This document shows, in pieces, positions 50,001 to 62,960 of a stretch of DNA of 64,000 bases (positions are counted from its first letter, which is position 1; each line of letters starts with the position of its first letter). The translations under genes and the position numbers were made by a program. Below the pieces are notes generated by a model. That model had not been told where the DNA came from. It was given only the letters and a program-made list of their open reading frames with translations, and ran no database searches. The DNA comes from Euglena gracilis (lineage: Eukaryota; Euglenida; Euglenophyceae; Euglenales), in NCBI GenBank assembly GCA_039621445.1, contig CP154954.1:34953703-35017702 (forward strand). The letters run 5' to 3'.

Positions 50001-53000
50001 GTGCATTCGACCATTCCGGGGGACATTTACCAGGTCAGCCCAGGTTACCATGTAAAAATGGACCAAATTGGGCCTTACTCCGAGTAACCGAATGGGTGTT
50101 CCAGGAGGCCTCCAAAGTCAGGGGACCCGTTGGTTTCATGATTGTCGTGGTTTAATGGTAAGAAAAAAATGCAGCCGGAAGGTTGGTTGCAAGAAATGAG
50201 CAGATTTAGATGGGTGCATTCGACCATTCCGGGGGACATTTACCAGGTCAGCCCAGGTTACCATGTAAAAATGGACCAAATTGGGCCTTACTCCGAGTTA
50301 CCGAATGGGTGTTCCAGGAGGCCTCCAAAGTCAGGGGACCCGTTGGTTTCATGATTGTCGTGGTTTAATGGTAAGAAAAACATGCGGCCGGAAGGTTGGC
50401 TGCAAGAAATGAGCAGATTTAGATGGGTGCATTCGACCATTCCGGGGGACATTTACCAGGTCAGCCCAGGTTACCATGTAAAAATGGACCAAATTGGGCC
50501 TTACTCCGAGTTACCGAATGGGTGTTCCAGGAGGCCTCCAAAGTCAGGGGACCCGTTGGTTTCATGATTGTCGTGGTTTAATGGTAAAAAAAACATGCAG
50601 CGGGAATGTTGGTTGCAAGAAATGAGCACATTTAGATGGGTGCATTCGACCATTCCGGGGGACATTTACCAGGTCAGCCCAGGTTACCATGTAAAAATGG
50701 ACCAAATTGGGCCTTACTCCGAGTTACCGAACGGGTGTTCCAGGAGGCCTCCAAAGTCAGGGGACCCGTTGGTTTCATGATTGTCGTGGTTTAATGGTAA
50801 GAAAAAAATACAGCCGGAAGGTTGGTTGCAAGGAATGAGCAGATTTAGATGGGTGCATTCGACCATTCCGGGGGACATTTACCAGGTCAGCCCAGGTTAC
50901 CATGTAAAAATGGACCAAATTGGGCCTTACTCCGAGTTACCGAATGGGTGTTCCAGGAGGCCTCCAAAGTCAGGGGACCCGTTGGTTTCATGATTGTCGT
51001 GGTTTAATGGTAAGAAAAACATGCAGCGGAAGGTTGGTTGCAAGAAATGAGCACATTTAGATGGGTGCATTCGACCATTCCGGGGGACATTTACCAGGTC
51101 AGCCCAGGTTACCATGTAAAAATGGACCAAATTGGGCCTTACTCCGAGTTACCGAATGGGTGTTCCAGGAGGCCTCCAAAGTCAGGGGACCCGTTGGTTT
51201 CATGATTGTCGTGGTTTAATGGTAAAAAAACATGCAGCGGGAATGTTGGTTGCAAGAAATGAGCACATTTAGATGGGTGCATTCGACCATTCCGGGGGAC
51301 ATTTACCAGGTCAGCCCAGGTTACCATGTAAAAATGGACCAAATTGGGCCTTACTCCGAGTTACCGAACGGGTGTTCCAGGAGGCCTCCAAAGTCAGGGG
51401 ACCCGTTGGTTTCATGATTGTCGTGGTTTAATGGTAAGAAAAACATGCAGCGGGAATGTTGGTTGCAAGAAATGAGCAGATTTAGATGGGTGCATTCGAC
51501 CATTCCGGGGGACATTTACCAGGTCAGCCCAGGTTACCATGTAAAAATGGACCAAATTGGGCCTTACTCCGAGTAACCGAATGGGTGTTCCAGGAGGCCT
51601 CCAAAGTCAGGGGACCCGTTGGTTTCATGATTGTCGTGGTTTAATGGTAAGAAAACATGCAGCGGGAATGTTGGTTGCAAGAAATGAGCACATTTAGATG
51701 GGTGCATTCGACCATTCCGGGGGACATTTACCAGGTCAGCCCAGGTTACCATGTAAAAATGGACCAAATTGGGCCTTACTCCGAGTTACCGAATGGGTGT
51801 TCCAGGAGGCCTCCAAAGTCAGGGGACCCGTTGGTTTCATGATTGTCGTGGTTTAATGGTAAGAAAAACATGCAGCCGGAAGGTTGGTTGCAAGAAATGA
51901 GAAGATTTAGATGGGTGCATTCGACCATTCCGGGGGACATTTACCAGGTCAGCCCAGGTTACCATGTAAAAATGGACCAAATTGGGCCTTACTCCGAGTT
52001 ACCGAATGGGTGTTCCAGGAGGCCTCCAAAGTCAGGGGACCCGTTGGTTTCATGATTGTCGTGGTTTAATGGTAAGAAAAACATGCAGCGGAATGTTGGT
52101 TGCAAGAAATGAGCAGATTTAGATGGGTGCATTCGACCATTCCGGGGGACATTTACCAGGTCAGCCCAGGTTACCATGTAAAAATGGACCAAATTGGGCC
52201 TTACTCCGAGTAACCGAATGGGTGTTCCAGGAGGCCTCCAAAGTCAGGGGACCCGTTGGTTTCATGATTGTCGTGGTTTAATGGTAAGAAAAACATGCGG
52301 CCGGAAGGTTGGCTGCAAGAAATGAGCAGATTTAGATGGGTGCATTCGACCATTCCGGGGGACATTTACCAGGTCAGCCCAGGTTACCATGTAAAAATGG
52401 ACCAAATTGGGCCTTACTCCGAGTAACCGAATGGGTGTTCCAGGAGGCCTCCAAAGTCAGGGGACCCGTTGGTTTCATGATTGTCGTGGTTTAATGGTAA
52501 GAAAAACATGCGGCCGAAAGGTTGGTTGCAAGAAATGAGCAGATTTAGATGGGTGCATTCGACCATTCCGGGGGACATTTACCAGGTCAGCCCAGGTTAC
52601 CATGTAAAAATGGACCAAATTGGGCCTTACTCCGAGTAACCGAATGGGTGTTCCAGGAGGCCTCCAAAGTCAGGGGACCCGTTGGTTTCATGATTGTCGT
52701 GGTTTAATGGTAAGAAAAACATGCAGCCGGAATGTTGGTTGCAAGAAATGAGCAGATTTAGATGGGTGCATTCGACCATTCCGGGGGACATTTACCAGGT
52801 CAGCCCAGGTTACCATGTAAAAATGGACCAAATTGGGCCTTACTCCGAGTAACCGAATGGGTGTTCCAGGAGGCCTCCAAAGTCAGGGGACCCGTTGGTT
52901 TCATGATTGTCGTGGTTTAATGGTAAGAAAAACATGCAGCGGGAATGTTGGTTGCAAGAAATGAGCACATTTAGATGGGTGCATTCGACCATTCCGGGGG

Positions 53001-53251
53001 ACATTTACCAGGTCAGCCCAGGTTACCATGTAAAAAATGGACCAAATTGGGCCTTACTCCGAGTAACCGAATGGGTGTTCCAGGAGGCCTCCAAAGTCAG
53101 GGGACCCGTTGGTTTCATGATTGTCGTGGTTTAATGGTAAGAAAAACATGCAGCCGGAAGGTTGGTTGCAAGAAATGAGCAGATTTAGATGGGTGCATTC
53201 GACCATTCCGGGGGACATTTACCAGGTCAGCCCAGGTTACCACGTAAAATA

Positions 53252-53330
53252 CCCCCCCCCCCCCCCCCCCCCCCCCACACTCGTGCGTTTTTTTGTCTTT
53301 TGTTTTGTTTTTTTTGGTGGTCACATTTGC
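53252..53330. repeat. C-run plus T/G-rich insertion
   Basis: After cacgtaaaata there is an unbroken run of 25 C (53252-53276), then acactcgtgcg and T-rich stretches interrupted by G and C (to about 53319), then ggtggtcacatttgcc. The monomer resumes at ttctactcccagtaacc. The containing monomer is about 67 bp too long. The sequence replaces the usual tggaccaaattggg segment. No transposon ends or target-site duplication are seen. Confidence 0.85.
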
Positions 53331-56206
53331 CTTCTACTCCCAGTAACCGAATGGGTGTTCCAGGAGGCCTCCAAAGTCAGGGGACCCGTTGGTTTCATGA
53401 TTGTCGTGGTTTAATGGTAAGAAAAACATGCAGCCGGAAGGTTGGTTGCAAGAAATGAGCAGATTTAGATGGGTGCATTCGACCATTCCGGGGGACATTT
53501 ACCAGGTCAGCCCAGGTTACCATGTAAAAAGGACCAAATTGGGCCTTACTCCGAGTTACCGAATGGGTGTTCCAGGAGGCCTCCAAAGTCAGGGGACCCG
53601 TTGGTTTCATGATTGTCGTGGTTTAATGGTAAGAAAAACATGCAGCCGGAAGGTTGGTTGCAAGAAATGAGCAGATTTAGATGGGTGCATTCGACCATTC
53701 CGGGGGACATTTACCAGGTCAGCCCAGGTTACCATGTAAAAAAGGACCAAATTGGGCCTTACTCCGAGTTACCGAATGGGTGTTCCAGGAGGCCTCCAAA
53801 GTCAGGGGACCCGTTGGTTTCATGATTGTCGTGGTTTAATGGTAAGAAAAACATGCAGCCGGAATGTTGGTTGCAAGAAATGAGCAGATTTAGATGGGTG
53901 CATTCGACCATTCCGGGGGACATTTACCAGGTCAGCCCAGGTTACCATGTAAAAATGGACCAAATTGGGCCTTACTCCGAGTAACCGAATGGGTGTTCCA
54001 GGAGGCCTCCAAAGTCAGGGGACCCGTTGGTTTCATGATTGTCGTGGTTTAATGGTAAGGAAAACATGCAGCGGGAATGTTGGTTGCAAGAAATGAGCAC
54101 ATTTAGATGGGTGCATTCGACCATTCCGGGGGACATTTACCAGGTCAGCCCAGGTTACCATGTAAAAATGGACCAAATTGGGCCTTACTCCGAGTTACCG
54201 AATGGGTGTTCCAGGAGGCCTCCAAAGTCAGGGGACCCGTTGGTTTCATGATTGTCGTGGTTTAATGGTAAGGAAAACATGCAGCGGGAATGTTGGTTGC
54301 AAGAAATGAGCAGATTTAGATGGGTGCATTCGACCATTCCGGGGGACATTTACCAGGTCAGCCCAGGTTACCATGTAAAAATGGACCAAATTGGGCCTTA
54401 CTCCGAGTAACCGAATGGGTGTTCCAGGAGGCCTCCAAAGTCAGGGGACCCGTTGGTTTCATGATTGTCGTGGTTTAATGGTAAGAAAAACATGCAGCCG
54501 GAAGGTTGGTTGCAAGAAATGAGCAGATTTAGATGGGTGCATTCGACCATTCCGGGGGACATTTACCAGGTCAGCCCAGGTTACCATGTAAAAATGGACC
54601 AAATTGGGCCTTACTCCGAGTAACCGAATGGGTGTTCCAGGAGGCCTCCAAAGTCAGGGGACCCGTTGGTTTCATGATTGTCGTGGTTTAATGGTAAGAA
54701 AAAAATACAGCCGGAAGGTTGGTTGCAAGAAATGAGCAGATTTAGATGGGTGCATTCGACCATTCCGGGGGACATTTACCAGGTCAGCCCAGGTTACCAT
54801 GTAAAAATGGACCAAATTGGGCCTTACTCCGAGTTACCGAATGGGTGTTCCAGGAGGCCTCCAAAGTCAGGGGACCCGTTGGTTTCATGATTGTCGTGGT
54901 TTAATGGTAAGAAAAAAATTCAGCCGGAAGGTTGGTTGCAAGAAATGAGCAGATTTAGATGGGTGCATTCGACCATTCCGGGGGACATTTACCAGGTCAG
55001 CCCAGGTTACCATGTAAAAATGGACCAAATTGGGCCTTACTCCGAGTAACCGAATGGGTGTTCCAGGAGGCCTCCAAAGTCAGGGGACCCGTTGGTTTCA
55101 TGATTGTCGTGGTTTAATGGTAAGAAAAACATGCAGCGGGAATGTTGGTTGCAAGAAATGAGCAGATTTAGATGGGTGCATTCGACCATTCCGGGGGACA
55201 TTTACCAGGTCAGCCCAGGTTACCATGTAAAAATGGACCAAATTGGGCCCTACTCCGAGTAACCGAATGGGTGTTCCAGGAGGCCTCCAAAGTCAGGGGA
55301 CCCGTTGGTTTCATGATTGTCGTGGTTTAATGGTAAGAAAAACATGCAGCGGGAATGTTGGTTGCAAGAAATGAGCAGATTTAGATGGGTGCATTCGACC
55401 ATTCCGGGGGACATTTACCAGGTCAGCCCAGGTTACCATGTAAAAATGGACCAAATTGGGCCTTACTCCGAGTTACCGAATGGGTGTTCCAGGAGGCCTC
55501 CAAAGTCAGGGGACCCGTTGGTTTCATGATTGTCGTGGTTTAATGGTAAGAAAAACATGCAGCGGGAATGTTGGTTGCAAGAAATGAGCAGATTTAGATG
55601 GGTGCATTCGACCATTCCGGGGGACATTTACCAGGTCAGCCCAGGTTACCATGTAAAAATGGACCAAATTGGGCCTTACTCCGAGTTACCGAATGGGTGG
55701 TCCAGGAGGCCTCCAAAGTCAGGGGAACGTTGGTTTCATGATTGTCGTGGTTTAATGGTAAGAAAAACATGCAGCCGGAATGTTGGTTGCAAGAAATGAG
55801 CACATTTAGATGGGTGCATTCGACCATTCCGGGGGACATTTACCAGGTCAGCCCAGGTTACCATGTAAAAATGGACCAAATTGGGCCTTACTCCGAGTTA
55901 CCGAATGGGTGTTCCAGGAGGCCTCCAAAGTCAGGGGACCCGTTGGTTTCATGATTGTCGTGGTTTAATGGTAAGGAAAACATGCAGCGGGAATGTTGGT
56001 TGCAAGAAATGAGCAGATTTAGATGGGTGCATTCGACCATTCCGGGGGACATTTACCAGGTCAGCCCAGGTTACCATGTAAAAATGGACCAAATTGGGCC
56101 TTACTCCGAGTCACAGAATGGGTGTTCCAGTAGGCCTCTAAAGTCAGGGGACCCGTTGGTTTCATGATTGTCGTGGTTTAATGGTAATAAACATGCAGGC
56201 GGGTGG

Positions 56207-56326
56207 AAAAAAAAAAAAAAAAAAAAACAAAAACAAAAAAAAAAAAACTAAAAAAATAAAAAAAAAAAAAAAAACAAAAACTAAAAATAAAAATTAACAC
56301 AAATAAGAAAAAAAAAAAAAAAAAAA
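56207..56326. repeat. A-rich insertion (~120 bp)
   Basis: A tract of A with occasional C, T and G interrupts one monomer after atgcaggcgggtgg; the monomer resumes at tgttggttgcaag. Its unit length is 333 bp, exactly 120 bp more than normal. The left flank also has small changes (taataaacatgcagg instead of taagaaaaacatgcag). It could suggest a poly(A) tail, but no retroelement body lies beside it. Confidence 0.9.
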
Positions 56327-59300
56327 TGTTGGTTGCAAGAAATGAGCAGATTTAGATGGGTGCATTCGACCATTCCGGGGGACATTTACCAGGTCAGCCC
56401 AGGTTACCATGTAAAAATGGACCAAATTGGGCCTTACTCCGAGTTACCGAATGGGTGTTCCAGGAGGCCTCCAAAGTCAGGGGACCCGTTGGTTTCATGA
56501 TTGTCGTGGTTTAATGGTAAGAAAAACATACAGCGGGAATGTTGGTTGCAAGAAATGAGCACATTTAGATGGGTGCATTCGACCATTCCGGGGGACATTT
56601 ACCAGGTCAGCCCAGGTTACCATGTAAAAAATGACCAAATTGGGCCTTACTCCGAGTTACCGAATGGGTGTTCCAGGAGGCCTCCAAAGTCAGGGGACCC
56701 GTTGGTTTCATGATTGTCGTGGTTTAATGGTAAGAAAAACATGCAGCCGGAAGGTTGGTTGCAAGAAATGAGCAGATTTAGATGGGTGCATTCGACCATT
56801 CCGGGGGACATTTACCAGGTCAGCCCAGGTTACCACGTAAAAAAGGACCAAATTGGGCCTTACTCCGAGTTACCGAATGGGTGTTCCAGGAGGCCTCCAA
56901 AGTCAGGGGACCCGTTGGTTTCATGATTGTCGTGGTTTAATGGTAAGAAAAACATGCGGCCGGAAGGTTGGTTGCAAGAAATGAGCAGATTTAGATGGGT
57001 GCATTCGACCATTCCGGGGGACATTTACCAGGTCAGCCCAGGTTACCACGTAAAAAAGGACCAAATTGGGCCTTACTCCGAGTTACCGAATGGGTGTTCC
57101 AGGAGGCCTCCAAAGTCAGGGGACCCGTTGGTTTCATGATTGTCGTGGTTTAATGGTAAGAAAAACATGCGGCCGGAAGGTTGGTTGCAAGAAATGAGCA
57201 GATTTAGATGGGTGCATTCGACCATTCCGGGGGACATTTACCAGGTCAGCCCAGGTTACCATGTAAAAAGGACCAAATTGGGCCTTACTCCGAGTTACCG
57301 AATGGGTGTTCCAGGAGGCCTCCAAAGTCAGGGGACCCGTTGGTTTCATGATTGTCGTGGTTTAATGGTAAGAAAAACATGCGGCCGGAAGATTGGTTGC
57401 AAATAATGAGAAGATTTAGATGGGTGCATTCGACCATTCCGGGGGACATTTACCAGGTCAGCCCAGGTTACCATGTAAAAATGGACCAAATTGGGCCTTA
57501 CTCCGAGTTACCGAATGGGTGTTCCAGGAGGCCTCCAAAGTCAGGGGACCCGTTGGTTTCATGATTGTCGTGGTTTAATGGTAAGGAAAACATGCAGCGG
57601 GAATGTTGGTTGCAAGAAATGAGCACATTTAGATGGGTGCATTCGACCATTCCGGGGGACATTTACCAGGTCAGCCCAGGTTACCATGTAAAAATGGACC
57701 AAATTGGGCCTTACTCCGAGTTACCGAATGGGTGTTCCAGGAGGCCTCCAAAGTCAGGGGACCCGTTGGTTTCATGATTGTCGTGGTTTAATGGTAAGGA
57801 AAACATGCAGCGGGAATGTTGGTTGCAAGAAATGAGCAGATTTAGATGGGTGCATTCGACCATTCCGGGGGACATTTACCAGGTCAGCCCAGGTTACCAT
57901 GTAAAAATGGACCAAATTGGGCCTTACTCCGAGTCACAGAATGGGTGTTCCAGTAGGCCTCCAAAGTCAGGGGACCCGTTGGTTTCATGATTGTCGTGGT
58001 TTAATGGTAAGAAAAACATACAGCCGCAAGGTTGGTTGCAAGAAATGAGCAGATTTAGATGGGTGCATTCGACCATTCCGGGGGACATTTACCAGGTCAG
58101 CCCAGGTTACCATGTAAAAATGGACCAAATTGGGCCTTACTCCGAGTTACCGAATGGGTGTTCCAGTAGGCCTCCAAAGTCAGGGGACCCGTTGGTTTCA
58201 TGATTGTCGTGGTTTAATGGTAAGAAAAAACTACAGCCGGAAGGTTGGTTGCAAGGAATGAGCAGATTTAGATGGGTGCATTCGACCATTCCGGGGGACA
58301 TTTACCAGGTCAGCCCAGGTTACCATGTAAAAATGGACCAAATTGGGCCTTACTCCGAGTTACCGAATGGGTGTTCCAGGAGGCCTCCAAAGTCAGGGGA
58401 CCCGTTGGTTTCATGATTGTCGTGGTTTAATGGTAAGAAAAAACTACAGCCGGAAGGTTGGTTGCAAGGAATGAGCAGATTTAGATGGGTGCATTCGACC
58501 ATTCCGGGGGACATTTACCAGGTCAGCCCAGGTTACCATGTAAAAATGGACCAAATTGGGCCTTACTCCGAAAACCGAATGGGTGTTCCAGGAGGCCTCC
58601 AAAGTCAGGGGACCCGTTGGTTTCATGATTGTCGTGGTTTAATGGTAAGAAAAACATGCAGCGGGAATGTTGGTTGCAAGAAATGAGCAGATTTAGATGG
58701 GTGCATTCGACCATTCCGGGGGACATTTACCAGGTCAGCCCAGGTTACCATGTAAAAATGGACCAAATTGGCCTTACTCCGAGTTACCGAATGGGTGTTC
58801 CAGGAGGCCTCCAAAGTCAGGGGACCCGTTGGTTTCATGATTGTCGTGGTTTAATGGTAAGAAAAACATGCAGCGGGAATGTTGGTTGCAAGAAATGAGC
58901 AGATTTAGATGGGTGCATTCGACCATTCCGGGGGACATTTACCAGGTCAGCCCAGGTTACCATGTAAAAATGGACCAAATTGGGCCTTACTCCGAGTTAC
59001 CGAATGGGTGTTCCAGGAGGCCTCCAAAGTCAGGGGACCCGTTGGTTTCATGATTGTCGTGGTTTAATGGTAAGAAAACATGCAGCGGGAATGTTGGTTG
59101 CAAGAAATGAGCACATTTAGATGGGTGCATTCGACCATTCCGGGGGACATTTACCAGGTCAGCCCAGGTTACCATGTAAAAATGGACCAAATTGGGCCTT
59201 ACTCCGAGTTACCGACCGGGTGTTCCAGGAGGCCTCCAAAGTCAGGGGACCCGTTGGTTTCATGATTGTCGTGGTTTAATGGTAAGGAAAACATGCAGCG

Positions 59301-60959
59301 GGAATGTTGGTTGCAAGAAATGAGCAGATTTAGACGGGTGCATTCGACCATTCCGGGGGACATTTACCAGGTCAGCCCAGGTTACCATGTAAAAATGGAC
59401 CAAATTGGGCCTTACTCCGAGTCACAGAATGGGTGTTCCAGTAGGCCTCCAAAGTCAGGGGACCCGTTGGTTTCATGATTGTCGTGGTTTAATGGTAAGA
59501 AAAACATGCAGCGGGAATGTTGGTTGCAAGAATGAGCAGATTTAGATGGGTGCATTCGACCATTCCGGGGGACATTTACCAGGTCAGCCCAGGTTACCAT
59601 GTAAAAATGGACCAAATTGGGCCTTACTCCGAGTTACCGAATGGGTGTTCCAGTAGGCCTCCAAAGTCAGGGGACCCGTTGGTTTCATGATTGTCGTGGT
59701 TTAATGGTAAGAAAAAACTACAGCCGGAAGGTTGGTTGCAAGGAATGAGCAGATTTAGATGGGTGCATTCGACCATTCCGGGGGACATTTACCAGGTCAG
59801 CCCAGGTTACCATGTAAAAATGGACCAAATTGGGCCTTACTCCGAGTCACAGAATGGGTGTTCCAGTAGGCCTCCAAAGTCAGGGGACCCGTTGGTTTCA
59901 TGATTGTCGTGGTTTAATGGTAAGAAAAACATACAGCCGGAAGGTTGGTTGCAAGGAATGAGCAGATTTAGATGGGTGCATTCGACCATTCCGGGGGACA
60001 TTTACCAGGTCAGCCCAGGTTACCATGTAAAAATGGACCAAATTGGGCCTTACTCCGAGTTACCGAATGGGTGTTCCAGGAGGCCTCCAAAGTCAGGGGA
60101 CCCGTTGGTTTCATGATTGTAGTGGTTTAATGGTAAGAAAAACATGCAGCGGGAATGTTGGTTGCAAGAAATGAGCAGATTTAGATGGGTGCATTCGACC
60201 ATTCCGGGGGACATTTACCAGGTCAGCCCAGGTTACCATGTAAAAATGGACCAAATTGGGCCTTACTCCGAGTTACCGAATGGGTGTTCCAGTAGGCCTC
60301 CAAAGTCAGGGGACCCGTTGGTTTCATGATTGTCGTGGTTTAATGGTAAGAAAAAACTACAGCCGGAAGGTTGGTTGCAAGGAATGAGCAGATTTAGATG
60401 GGTGCACTCGACCATTCCGGGGGACATTTACCAGGTCAGCCCAGGTTACCATGTAAAAATGGACCAAATTGGGCCTTACTCCGAGTTACCGAACGGGTGT
60501 TCCAGGAGGCCTCCAAAGTCAGGGGACCCGTTGGTTTCATGATTGTCGTGGTTTAATGGTAAGGAAAACATGCAGCGGGAATGTTGGTTGCAAGAAATGA
60601 GCAGATGTAGATGGGTGCATTCGACCATTCCGGGGGACATTTACCAGGTCAGCCCAGGTTACCATGTAAAAATGGACCAAATTGGGCCTTACTCCGAGTT
60701 ACCGAATGGGTGTTCCAGTAGGCCTCCAAAGTCAGGGGACCCGTTGGTTTCATGATTGTCGTGGTTTAATGGTAAGAAAAAAAATACAGCCGGAAGGTTG
60801 GTTGCAAGGAATGAGCAGATTTAGATGGGTGCATTCGACCATTCCGGGGGACATTTACCAGGTCAGCCCAGGTTACCATGTAAAAATGGACCAAATTGGG
60901 CCTTACTCCGAGTCACAGAATGGGTGTTCCAGGAGGCCTCCAAAGTCAGGAGACCCGTT

Positions 60960-62960
60960 GGTTTCATGATTGTCGTGGTTTAATGGTAAAAAAAACACGC
61001 AGCCGGAAGGTTGGTTGCAAGAAATGAGCAGATTTAGATGAATGCATTCGACCATTCCGTAGGGACATTTACCAGGTCAGCCCAGGTTACCATGTAAAAA
61101 TGGACCAAATTGGGCCGTACTCCGAGTTACCGAATGGGTGTTCCAGGAGGCCTCCAAAGTCAGGGGACCTGTTGGTTTCATGATTGTCGTGGTTTCATGG
61201 TAAGAAAAACATGCAGAAGGAAGGTTGGTTGCAAGAAATGAGCAGATTTTGATGGGTGCATTCGACCATTCCGGGGGACATTTACCAGGTCAGCCTAGGT
61301 TACCATGTAAAAATGGACCAAATTGGGCCTTACTCCGAGTCACAGAATGGGTGTTCCAGTAGGCCTCCAAAGTCAGGGGACCCGTTGGTTTCATGATTGT
61401 CGTGGTTTAATGGTAAGAAAAACATACAGCCGGAAGGTTGGTTGCAAGGAATGAGCAGATTTAGATGGGTGCATTCGACCATTCCGGGGGACATTTACCA
61501 GGTCAGCCCAGGTTACCATGTAAAAATGGACCAAATTGGGCCTTACTCCGAGTTACCGAATGGGTGTTCCAGTAGGCCTCCAAAGTCAGGGGACCCGTTG
61601 GTTTCATGATTGTCGTGGTTTAATGGTAAGAAAAAACTACAGCCGGAAGGTTGGTTGCAAGGAATGAGCAGATTTAGATGGGTGCATTCGACCATTCCGG
61701 GGGACATTTACCAGGTCAGCCCAGGTTACCATGTAAAAATGGACCAAATTGGGCCTTACTCCGAGTCACCGAATGGGTGTTCCAGGAGGCCTCCAAAGTC
61801 AGGGGACCCGTTGGTTTCATGATTGTCGTGGTTTAATGGTAAGAAAAACATGCAGCGGGAATGTTGGTTGCAAGAAATGAGCAGATTTAGATGGGTGCAT
61901 TCGACCATTCCGGGGGACATTTACCAGGTCAGCCCAGGTTACCATGTAAAAATGGACCAAATTGGGCCTTACTCCGAGTTACCGAATGGGTGTTCCAGTA
62001 GGCCTCCAAAGTCAGGGGACCCGTTGGTTTCATGATTGTCGTGGTTTAATGGTAAGGAAAACATGCAGCGGGAATGTTGGTTGCAAGAAATGAGCAGATT
62101 TAGATGGGTGCATTCGACCATTCCGGGGGACATTTACCAGGTCAGCCCAGGTTACCATGTAAAAATGGACCAAATTGGGCATTACTCCGAGTTACCGAAT
62201 GGTGTTCCAGGAGGCCTCCGAAGTCAGGGGACCCGTTGGTTTCATGATTGTCGTGGTTTAATGGTAAGGAAAACATGCAGCGGGAATGTTGGTTGCAAGA
62301 AATGAGCAGATTTAGATGGGTGCATTCGACCATTCCGGGGGACATTTACCAGGTCAGCCCAGGTTACCATGTAAAAATGGACCAAATTGGGCCTTACTCC
62401 GAGTTACTGAATGGGTGTTCCAGTAGGCCTCCAAAGTCAGGGGACCCGTTGGTTTCATGATTGTCGTGGTTTAATGGTAAGAAAAACATACAGCCGGAAG
62501 GTTGGTTGCAAGAAATGAGCAGATTTAGATGGGTGCATTCGACCATTCCGGGGGACATTTACCAGGTCAGCCCAGGTTACCATGTAAAAATGGACCAAAT
62601 TGGGCCTTACTCCGAGTCACAGAATGGGTGTTCCAGGAGGCCTCCAAAGTCAGGGGACCCGTTGGTTTCATGATTGTCGTGGTTTAATGGTAAAAAAAAC
62701 ACGCAGCCGGAAGGTTGGTTGCAAGAAATGAGCAGATTTAGATGAATGCATTCGACCATTCCGTAGGGACATTTACCAGGTCAGCCCAGGTTACCATGTA
62801 AAAATGGACCAAATTGGGCCTTACTCCGAGTTACCGAATGGGTGTTCCAGGAGGCCTCCAAAGTCAGGGGACCCGTTGGTTTCATGATTGTCGTGGTTTC
62901 ATGGTAAGAAAAACATGCAGAAGGAAGGTTGGTTGCAAGAAATGAGACGCCTTTGATGGG
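60960..62960 (-). repeat. 8-monomer higher-order repeat (~1704 bp), second copy partial
   Basis: The changed form gatgaatgcattcg lies at 61037 and 62741, exactly 1704 bp (8 x 213) apart. In both places it follows acacgcagccggaagg and is followed by ccattccgtaggg. The next copy in each block carries tttcatggtaag and atgcagaaggaagg (near 61194 and 62898). The second block breaks down into diverged monomers after about 62950. Confidence 0.8.

Larger units (their letters stand above)
42304..60960 (-). repeat. Right homogenised core, second part (most uniform region)
   Basis: Adjacent copies are often identical over most of the 213 bp. New variants spread through it: ccgagttaccg replacing ccgagtaaccg (first near 43904), gagcagattt replacing gagcacattt (first near 44018, dominant from about 45.5 kb), and cagccggaagg (from about 46336). 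Later subtypes are gcggccgg (49319, 50394, 52298, then 56957-57380), aaaaactacagccgg (from about 58228) and gagtcacagaatgg with ccagtaggcc (near 49658, 56109, 57931). The low divergence indicates recent amplification. Confidence 0.9.

Noticed and set aside
53121-53458. Proline-rich open frame with hydrophobic segment FFVFCFVFFGG
   Set aside because: It comes from the C-run and T-rich insert. There is no gene context, and the flanks are ordinary satellite.
56207-56326. Poly(A) tail of a retroelement
   Set aside because: No LINE, SINE or processed-transcript body lies beside the A-rich tract, there is no target-site duplication, and monomer sequence continues on both sides.
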